Shown here: piece after piece, positions 58,598-64,000 of the stretch
Numbering within the stretch: the stretch's first letter is position 1
How the letters are laid out: the number at the start of each line of letters is the position of its first letter
NCBI GenBank assembly: GCA_964611755.1
Contig: CAZTBB010000003.1
Coordinates: 38,807-102,806 of the forward strand
Direction of reading: 5' to 3'
Source of the DNA: CAZTBB01 sp964611755
GTDB taxonomy: Bacteria; Pseudomonadota; Alphaproteobacteria; Micavibrionales; Micavibrionaceae
Length of the DNA stretch: 64,000 bases
Position numbers and translations under genes: made by a program
The notes under the pieces: generated by a model
What the model was told of the DNA's origin: nothing
Databases searched by the model: none
The model's input: only the letters and a program-made list of their open reading frames with translations

Positions 58598-59017
58598 TTA
58601 AGCATCCTCCCCAACGCGGGTTACAAATTTTGTCTTCACAGGCAACTTCATAGCAGCAAGAGACATCGCCTCACGCGCCAAATCTGTTGGAACACCATCA
58701 AGCTCGAACATGATACGGCCAGGCTTAACGCGTGCTGCCCAATGATCAACAGAGCCCTTCCCTTTACCTTGACGAACCTCAAGAGGCTTCTTTGTTACAG
58801 GAACATCTGGGAAAATACGGATGTAAACTTTACCTTGACGTCTAATGTGACGTGTAATGGCACGACGCGCGGCTTCGATCTGGCGGGACGTAACACGGTT
58901 TGGAGACAATGCTTTCAAACCACATGAACCAAAGTTCAAGCTTGTGCCACCTTTTGCATTACCATGAATGCGGCCTTTGTGTTGCTTACGATATTTTGTC
59001 TTCTTCGGCAGTAACAT
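58598..59017 (-). CDS. rplP: 50S ribosomal protein L16
   Basis: Near the A-site tRNA. MLLPKKTKYRKQHKGRIHGN at the start and GSVDHWAARVKPGRIMFEL typical. 139 residues. A 172-base gap separates it from rpsC, unusually wide for this operon. Confidence 0.98.
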   Translation of the reverse strand: MLLPKKTKYRKQHKGRIHGNAKGGTSLNFGSCGLKALSPNRVTSRQIEAARRAITRHIRRQGKVYIRIFPDVPVTKKPLEVRQGKGKGSVDHWAARVKPGRIMFELDGVPTDLAREAMSLAAMKLPVKTKFVTRVGEDA

Positions 59018-59189
59018 ATCTCGCCTTTAACCTTCTTGTTTTATTCAAAAAAAATTTCTTTCACATGGACTTTTGCTTTTCTCAGAAAACAGAGTTCCCA
59101 TATGTTGATTTTTTTGGCAATTCCAAAATTGATGCGCACAATAACGCAGTTTTTTTAGAAAAGCCAGAACTTTTTTCGCTTTTTCTAGC
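59018..59189 (-). other. 172-base spacer between rpsC and rplP
   Basis: The two genes normally lie a few bases apart. The spacer is very AT-rich; on the minus strand it contains TTTTGG-AATTG-CCAAAA, a small hairpin, and long A-runs. A frame overlapping it at 59045-59311 is not gene-like. No coding or RNA gene is recognised. Confidence 0.6.
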
Positions 59190-59885
59190 CTAGCCTTGCT
59201 GACCTCTTGGCGCGCCACCTTGGCTCTCTTGCATGCGACGGTCACGAGCCATAGGATCATGTTCCATGATGTCACCTTTATAGAGCCAGATTTTGATACC
59301 AATGATCCCATATGTTGTCAGCGCTTCTGCAACACCGTAGTCCAAATCAGCACGCAATGTGTGCAGAGGAACACGGCCTTCACGGTACCATTCGGTACGC
59401 GCGATGTCAGCACCGCCCAAACGGCCGGACACATTAATACGAATACCCAAAGCACCCTGGCGCAATGCGTTCTGAACCGCGCGCTTCATGGCACGACGGA
59501 AAGATACGCGGCGCTCAAGCTGTTGAGCAACACTCTCAGCCACAAGCTGTGCATCAACTTCAGGCTTACGAATTTCGATGATGTTCAAAGATACTTCACC
59601 ACTTGCACGGTCAGAGAGCTGACGGCGAAGCTTTTCAATGTCAGCACCTTTCTTGCCGATAATTACACCGGGACGTGCTGTATAGATATTCACTTTTGTG
59701 TTTTTCGCTGCACGCTCAATCACAACTTTTGAGATACCAGCAGCTTTTAGCTTGTCATGCACAAATTCACGAAGCTTCAGATCTTCAACGAGCTTGTCGG
59801 CGTAGTCACGATCCGCATACCAACGAGAATCCCATGTTCTGTTGATGCCGACGCGCAAACCAATTGGATTAACTTTCTGTCCCAT
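59190..59885 (-). CDS. rpsC: 30S ribosomal protein S3
   Basis: mRNA entry-channel protein with a KH domain (MGQKVNPIGLRVGINRTWDS at the start; VNIYTARPGVIIGKKGADIE; IRINVSGRLGGADIARTEWY). 231 residues. The end RMQESQGGAPRGQQG is short and Gly-rich. Confidence 0.98.
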   Translation of the reverse strand: MGQKVNPIGLRVGINRTWDSRWYADRDYADKLVEDLKLREFVHDKLKAAGISKVVIERAAKNTKVNIYTARPGVIIGKKGADIEKLRRQLSDRASGEVSLNIIEIRKPEVDAQLVAESVAQQLERRVSFRRAMKRAVQNALRQGALGIRINVSGRLGGADIARTEWYREGRVPLHTLRADLDYGVAEALTTYGIIGIKIWLYKGDIMEHDPMARDRRMQESQGGAPRGQQG

Positions 59886-59902
59886 ATTCTCTCACTCGCT
59901 CC

Positions 59903-60286
59903 TTACTTCTGCTCGTCTTCTTTTTCTTTGACGATAATTGTCATGTTCGAAAATTTCTTCTCAATGCGGGCTCCGCGGCCACGGGCACGGGCACGGAAAC
60001 GCTTCATTACGATGCTCTTACCCACTGTTGCTTCGCTTACAACCAAACGGTCAACATCAAGACCATGGTTATTCTCAGCGTTCGCAATAGCAGATTGCAA
60101 AAGCTTGTGCACATCTTGTGACACACGGCGCTTTGAAAACTCAAGGTCAATCAACGCACGACCGGCGTTCTTACCACGAATTTGCTTTGCCAGAAGGTTT
60201 AGCTTCTGTGGGCTTGTGCGGATATATTTCGCAAAAGCCTTCGCCTCGTTATCTTTTTCTCTTCTCTCGTTTGCAGCCTGTCCCAT
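59903..60286 (-). CDS. rplV: 50S ribosomal protein L22
   Basis: Lines the exit tunnel. KYIRTSPQKLNLLAKQIRGK at the start and the C-terminal RFRARARGRGARIEKKFSNM signature. 127 residues with an acidic end (KEKEDEQK). Confidence 0.98.
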   Translation of the reverse strand: MGQAANERREKDNEAKAFAKYIRTSPQKLNLLAKQIRGKNAGRALIDLEFSKRRVSQDVHKLLQSAIANAENNHGLDVDRLVVSEATVGKSIVMKRFRARARGRGARIEKKFSNMTIIVKEKEDEQK

Positions 60287-60314
60287 GTGACTATTCCTTT
60301 ATATCAAGCTGTTA

Positions 60315-60590
60315 TTATTTCTTGGCTTTTTTATCTGCGCCATGACCGTAATATGTACGAGTCGGTGCAAATTCGCCTAGTTTGTGACCAATCATCTGGT
60401 CTGTCACCAACACAGGAACGAATTTATTCCCGTTATGCACACCAAATGTTAAACCGATCATATTTGGCAAGATCGTTGAACGACGAGACCAAGTCTTGAT
60501 CACACCCTTCAGGTTACCTGCCCTTGCGTCCTCAACCTTTTTCAAAAGGCTTTTCTCAATAAACGGACCTTTCCATACACTACGTGCCAT
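60315..60590 (-). CDS. rpsS: 30S ribosomal protein S19
   Basis: Head protein contacting S13. MARSVWKGPFIEKSLLKKVE, WSRRSTILPNMIGLTFGVHN and KLGEFAPTRTYYGHGADKKA. 91 residues, standard. Confidence 0.98.
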   Translation of the reverse strand: MARSVWKGPFIEKSLLKKVEDARAGNLKGVIKTWSRRSTILPNMIGLTFGVHNGNKFVPVLVTDQMIGHKLGEFAPTRTYYGHGADKKAKK

Positions 60591-60605
60591 ATCGCTTATA
60601 TCCTC

Positions 60606-61436
60606 TTACTTTTTGCTCTTACGACGACGAATAATATATTTATCAGTCGCTTTGTTCTTACGTGTCTTGTAACCAACTGTTGGTTTACCCCAAGGTGTAC
60701 ATGGGTGACGACCACCAGCAGATTTACCCTCACCACCACCAAGCGGGTGATCAACAGGGTTCATAGCCACACCGCGAACGCTTGGGCGCTTACCCTTCCA
60801 GCGTGTACGACCGGCTTTACCATCGTTTGTGTTCATATGGTCCGGGTTAGAGACTGCACCAACTGTTGCAATACACTCACCACGCACAATACGAAGTTCA
60901 CCAGATGTCAATTTAATCTGCGCATAGCCTTGGTCACGACCAACCAGCTGACCAAATGTACCCGCAGAGCGGATCATCTGAGCACCTTTTCCAGGTTTCA
61001 TCTCAATATTATGGATGATTGTACCAACCGGCATGTTCTTCAACGGCATAGCATTACCAGGTTTTACATCAACCTTTTCACCAGCAATAATCTTGTCACC
61101 TGCGTTCAAACGCTGGGGTGCAACAATGTAGCGCTTCTCGCCATCTGCATATGTGATCAAAGCAATAAACGCTGTGCGGTTTGGATCGTATTCAATACGC
61201 TCAACTGTACCTTCGATGTCCCACTTGTCACGCTTCCAATCGATCAAACGGTAACGACGCTTGTGACCACCACCAATGTGACGGGCTGTCATGCGGCCCA
61301 TATTGTTACGGCCACCAGACTTTGTCAGACCTTCCGTCAAAGACTTCTCAGGCGCGCCCTTCCAGAGATCTTTACGATCAATCTGAACCAGCTGACGCTG
61401 ACCGGGAGATGTTGGGTTAAACTGTTTTAATGCCAT
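60606..61436 (-). CDS. rplB: 50S ribosomal protein L2
   Basis: Peptidyl-transferase region protein. ALKQFNPTSPGQRQLVQIDR at the start, GGGHKRRYRLIDWKR, and the C-terminal MNPVDHPLGGGEGKSAGGR with the conserved His. 276 residues. Confidence 0.98.
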   Translation of the reverse strand: MALKQFNPTSPGQRQLVQIDRKDLWKGAPEKSLTEGLTKSGGRNNMGRMTARHIGGGHKRRYRLIDWKRDKWDIEGTVERIEYDPNRTAFIALITYADGEKRYIVAPQRLNAGDKIIAGEKVDVKPGNAMPLKNMPVGTIIHNIEMKPGKGAQMIRSAGTFGQLVGRDQGYAQIKLTSGELRIVRGECIATVGAVSNPDHMNTNDGKAGRTRWKGKRPSVRGVAMNPVDHPLGGGEGKSAGGRHPCTPWGKPTVGYKTRKNKATDKYIIRRRKSKK

Positions 61437-61491
61437 TGCTTTATTCCTTTTTATCTATCCATTATCGGCGGATCACCATAATTGCACGTTC

Positions 61492-61803
61492 TTAGATCCC
61501 TGTTCCTGTATCAATTGTCTGACCATCTTCGAGTGTCACGACAGCCTTTTTAAAATCACTACGGCGGCCAACAATACCCTTAAAGCGCTTTGTTTTGCCC
61601 TTTTGGATCATTGTATTTACGCCTTTGACTTTTACACTGAACAGAGCTTCAACAGCCTGCTTGATCTGTGGCTTTGTCGCATCTTTTGAAACGCGGAAAG
61701 TCACCTGACCGTGCTCGCTGCCCATTGTTGATTTCTCTGTGATGTGCGGGCTTTGAATAACCTCATACATCCACTCAGCAATCTCAGTTCCTTTTTTAGC
61801 CAT
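61492..61803 (-). CDS. rplW: 50S ribosomal protein L23
   Basis: Exit-tunnel protein that docks trigger factor and SRP. VIQSPHITEKSTMGSEHGQV and IKQAVEALFSVKVKGVNTM are standard. 103 residues. Confidence 0.97.
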   Translation of the reverse strand: MAKKGTEIAEWMYEVIQSPHITEKSTMGSEHGQVTFRVSKDATKPQIKQAVEALFSVKVKGVNTMIQKGKTKRFKGIVGRRSDFKKAVVTLEDGQTIDTGTGI

Positions 61804-61827
61804 TGTTCTAATCCTTTAAAATTCTTC

Positions 61828-62451
61828 CTAGTCTTTCAAACGCTCTGCCAAATCCTTCACGGCATCTTGTGTAAGAACAAGAGTGTCACGACGGATAATG
61901 TCATAAACATTCGCGCCTTGTGATGGCAAAACATCGATGCGTGGCAAGTTTGCGGTTGCACGCGCAAAATTTGCATCAATCTCTGCGCCACCAACAATCA
62001 AAGCACTGTTCAATTCAAACTTAGACAACGCCTCAGCCATTGGTTTAGTTTTATGTGTCTTCGCTTCCGCCTTGTCCAAGATGATCAACTTTCCATCTTT
62101 TGCTTTTGAAGACAGCGCGCATTTCAATGCAAGCTTGCGAACCTTCTTAGGCAAATCAGTGGAATGATCACGAGGTGTTGGGCCAAATACAGTCCCCCCG
62201 CCACGATCCTGAGGACGCTTCAAGTCACCGGCACGCGCACGGCCAGTTCCCTTTTGACGCCAAGGCTTTTTCCCACGGCCGGCAACTTCGCTACGGCCTT
62301 TTGTCTTATGTGTACCAGCACGGCGCTTGGCTAGCTGGTAATTCACCATTGAGTGAATAAGGTCAGGACGAACTTCTACACCGAAGATCGCATCATCCAG
62401 TGTAATTTCACCAGACTCTTTCCCTTCTAGAGTTTTAACTGCGAGTTTCAT
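61828..62451 (-). CDS. rplD: 50S ribosomal protein L4
   Basis: Exit-tunnel protein; in enterobacteria it also represses the S10 operon. RAGTHKTKGRSEVAGRGKKP, WRQKGTGRARAGDLKRPQDR and VFGPTPRDHSTDLPKKVRKL. 207 residues. Confidence 0.97.
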   Translation of the reverse strand: MKLAVKTLEGKESGEITLDDAIFGVEVRPDLIHSMVNYQLAKRRAGTHKTKGRSEVAGRGKKPWRQKGTGRARAGDLKRPQDRGGGTVFGPTPRDHSTDLPKKVRKLALKCALSSKAKDGKLIILDKAEAKTHKTKPMAEALSKFELNSALIVGGAEIDANFARATANLPRIDVLPSQGANVYDIIRRDTLVLTQDAVKDLAERLKD

Positions 62452-62453
62452 GT

Positions 62454-63365
62454 TTATTCATCCTTCTTTTCGTCTTCAGAAGCCGCATCCGCATCATCAG
62501 CTTTAACGTCTTCCTGTGCTTCCTCAGCAGGCGCATCAGCTTTTTCAGCTTCTGGTGCCTCAGCTTCGGGAGCGGATTGTTTTACATCATTTTGCTCTTC
62601 GCTTGCAACTTCTTGTGCTGCATCTTGCTCCGGAGCGTCCTCGGCAGGCGCTTCAGCAACTTCTTCCGGCTTTGCATCTTGCTTGAAACCTGCAGGCAAA
62701 GGGGCTTCTTCAGGCAATGGCTTCTTAATCGCGTCATTCACCAAAACCCAGCTGCTATTTGCACCAGGGACGGCTCCTTTTACCAAAATCAGACCATCTT
62801 CTTCATCGATAGCAACAACCTGAAGGTTTTGTGTTGTAACACGCTCGCTACCCATGTGACCGGCCATCTTCTTACCTTTGAAAACCTTACCAGGATCTTG
62901 ACACTGACCTGTCGAACCATGTGCACGGTGAGATACAGACACACCATGAGTAGCACGCATACCGCCAAAATTGTGACGCTTCATCGCACCGGCAAAGCCT
63001 TTACCTTTTGATGTTGCTGTCACATCAATAAATTGGCCTGGTACAAAATGGTTTGGTCCGAGTTCTGATCCAACCTCTAAGAGATTCTCGTTCGATACGC
63101 GGAACTCTGCCATCTTCTTCTTGGGCTCAACCTTCGCTTTCGCAAAGTGGCCACGATTGGCTTTAGATACGCGCTTCACTTTGGCCTTTCCGGCGCCAAG
63201 CTGAACAGCTGTGTATCCGTCTTTTTCTTCATTACGCACGGAAACAACCTGGCACTCCTCAACCTTCAACACAGTAACGCCAATGTGACGGCCATCTGCA
63301 TCAAAGACACGTGTCATGCCTTCTTTCCTTGCGATCAATCCAGTTCTTTGTCTTGCAACAGTCAT
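62454..63365 (-). CDS. rplC: 50S ribosomal protein L3 with a long acidic C-terminal extension
   Basis: ATG 63365 (MTVARQRTGLIARKEGMTRV) with GGAAAGGAAAAG upstream; the frame continues to 63404 but that part does not fit L3. The core is normal (FVPGQFIDVTATSKGKGFAG, MKRHNFGGMRATHGVSVSHR, GKKMAGHMGSERVTTQNLQV). After about residue 215 comes an extension of some 85 residues, rich in Glu, Asp and Ala (APAEDAPEQDAAQEVASEEQ and similar). L3 usually ends near 210-240 residues, so this 303-residue form is unusual and is opposite in charge to the tails on S17, L29 and L30. Confidence 0.95.
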   Translation of the reverse strand: MTVARQRTGLIARKEGMTRVFDADGRHIGVTVLKVEECQVVSVRNEEKDGYTAVQLGAGKAKVKRVSKANRGHFAKAKVEPKKKMAEFRVSNENLLEVGSELGPNHFVPGQFIDVTATSKGKGFAGAMKRHNFGGMRATHGVSVSHRAHGSTGQCQDPGKVFKGKKMAGHMGSERVTTQNLQVVAIDEEDGLILVKGAVPGANSSWVLVNDAIKKPLPEEAPLPAGFKQDAKPEEVAEAPAEDAPEQDAAQEVASEEQNDVKQSAPEAEAPEAEKADAPAEEAQEDVKADDADAASEDEKKDE

Positions 63366-63432
63366 TTTCTTTTCCTTTCCAGAGGTTGAACCACATCGGC
63401 CCAACTTAGTGTGATCAGTTTTCTAGCTTTTC

Positions 63433-63756
63433 TTAAGCCGCCATCTGACCGATTTTAATCTCAACATCTACACCAGCAGGCAAATCAAGCTTCATCAAAG
63501 CATCAATTGTTTGCGGTGTTGGATCTTCAATATCAAGAAGCCTTTTATGTGTGCGCATCTCGAATTGCTCCTGAGATCCTTTATTCACATGCGGGCTTCG
63601 AATAACAGTGAAGCGCTTAATGCGGTTTGGCAAAGGCACCGGACCACGTACCAACGCACCTGTGCGCTTGGCTGTATTTACGATCTCAGCAGACGCTGTA
63701 TCTAAAATACGGTGGTCAAAAGCCTTTAAAGTGATCCGAATGCTTTGCGTATCCAT
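63433..63756 (-). CDS. rpsJ: 30S ribosomal protein S10
   Basis: Also binds NusB in antitermination. IRITLKAFDHRILDTASAEI, PVPLPNRIKRFTVIRSPHVN and FEMRTHKRLLDIEDPTPQTI. 107 residues. It directly follows tuf, the usual alphaproteobacterial order, with 30 bases between them, leaving no room for an L4-type leader. Confidence 0.98.
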   Translation of the reverse strand: MDTQSIRITLKAFDHRILDTASAEIVNTAKRTGALVRGPVPLPNRIKRFTVIRSPHVNKGSQEQFEMRTHKRLLDIEDPTPQTIDALMKLDLPAGVDVEIKIGQMAA

Positions 63757-63786
63757 GTTACTTCACCTTTATTCTTGTTTCTTGTC

Positions 63787-64000
63787 TTACTCGACGATTT
63801 TGGAGACAACACCGGCGCCGACTGTACGGCCACCTTCGCGGATCGCGAAGCGCAGACCTTCGCTCATCGCGATCGGTGCAATCAATGTTACTTCCATGTT
63901 GTTAATGTTATCACCAGGCATCACCATCTCTGTACCGCTTGGCAATGTCACCTCACCTGTCACATCCGTTGTACGGAAGTAGAACTGTGGGCGGTAATTT
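63787..64000 (-). CDS. tuf: Elongation factor Tu, C-terminal part
   Basis: The last ~70 codons of EF-Tu: FYFRTTDVTGEVTLPSGTEM, MPGDNINNMEVTLIAPIAMS and the end RFAIREGGRTVGAGVVSKIV. The 5' part lies beyond the window. It delivers aminoacyl-tRNA to the ribosome. Its place before rpsJ is the standard str-S10 junction. Confidence 0.97.
   Translation of the reverse strand, partial: NYRPQFYFRTTDVTGEVTLPSGTEMVMPGDNINNMEVTLIAPIAMSEGLRFAIREGGRTVGAGVVSKIVE

Noticed and set aside
59045..59311. 88-codon minus-strand frame across the rpsC-rplP spacer
   Set aside because: Overlaps the 3' part of rpsC in another frame and has no ribosome site; it is a shadow frame.

Overview
This window is a stretch of an alphaproteobacterial chromosome, probably from a draft or metagenome assembly: a run of ten N lies at 34947-34956. 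The class call rests on a ChpT histidine phosphotransferase (the CckA-ChpT-CtrA relay), a MipZ division-plane ATPase, a perfect CtrA-type TTAA-N7-TTAA box, and the tuf-rpsJ-rplC order of the ribosomal cluster. Base composition is moderate to AT-rich. A Micavibrio-like or other deep lineage is possible, but the sequence alone does not settle the order. I see no rRNA, tRNA, CRISPR array, insertion sequence or prophage.

Layout. 1-6739 is an arginine biosynthesis cluster: argD (5' end outside the window), an arginine deiminase/DDAH-like enzyme, argF, argG and argH, with two small unknown genes between argG and argH. 6750-9883 carries a YejF-type double ABC ATPase, an anchored unknown, a DUF2147 protein and rpsU. 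9963-16227 holds a large aminopeptidase P, mipZ, a J-domain membrane protein, galU, a phosphomannomutase/phosphoglucomutase and chpT. 16469-22173 is a compact chemotaxis operon, cheA-cheW-cheY-cheB-cheR; a CheZ-type phosphatase sits far away at 41390. purH follows. 24259-31037 is the most unusual part: a 200-residue EF-hand membrane protein and a 2050-residue protein that I do not recognise, behind a CtrA box. 31197-43201 is a mosaic of small or accessory genes: a paralogous pair, an anchored I78-type inhibitor, lepA, a GNAT fragment after the gap, alcohol dehydrogenase, SIMPL, a DUF455 ferritin-like protein, a methyltransferase, DUF3137, cheZ and metB/metC. 43515-53232 has acnA, three unknown proteins, yggT, folD, an alpha-glucosidase, a PhzF protein, a cyclophilin and a Bfd-type ferredoxin with a Fur-like box. 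53418-64000 is the tuf-S10-spc ribosomal cluster on the minus strand. It ends at rplO with a terminator instead of running on into secY.

How parts work together. The arg genes give most of the route from acetylornithine to arginine. ChpT, MipZ and the CtrA box point to a Caulobacter-like cell-cycle circuit, and the giant gene pair may be one of its outputs. CheA/W/Y/B/R plus the remote CheZ make a full signalling core, but no receptor or flagellar gene is present here.

The most interesting non-coding signals are cis-acting RNA candidates. Three unknown genes (starts 4790, 8441, 47720) have their Shine-Dalgarno sequence buried in a hairpin at the start codon. argG has an interlocking leader in which one segment can pair with either of two partners, one of which covers the ribosome site. 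metB has a 140-nt leader with a terminator-like hairpin. All of these were found by eye and were not scored by folding software.
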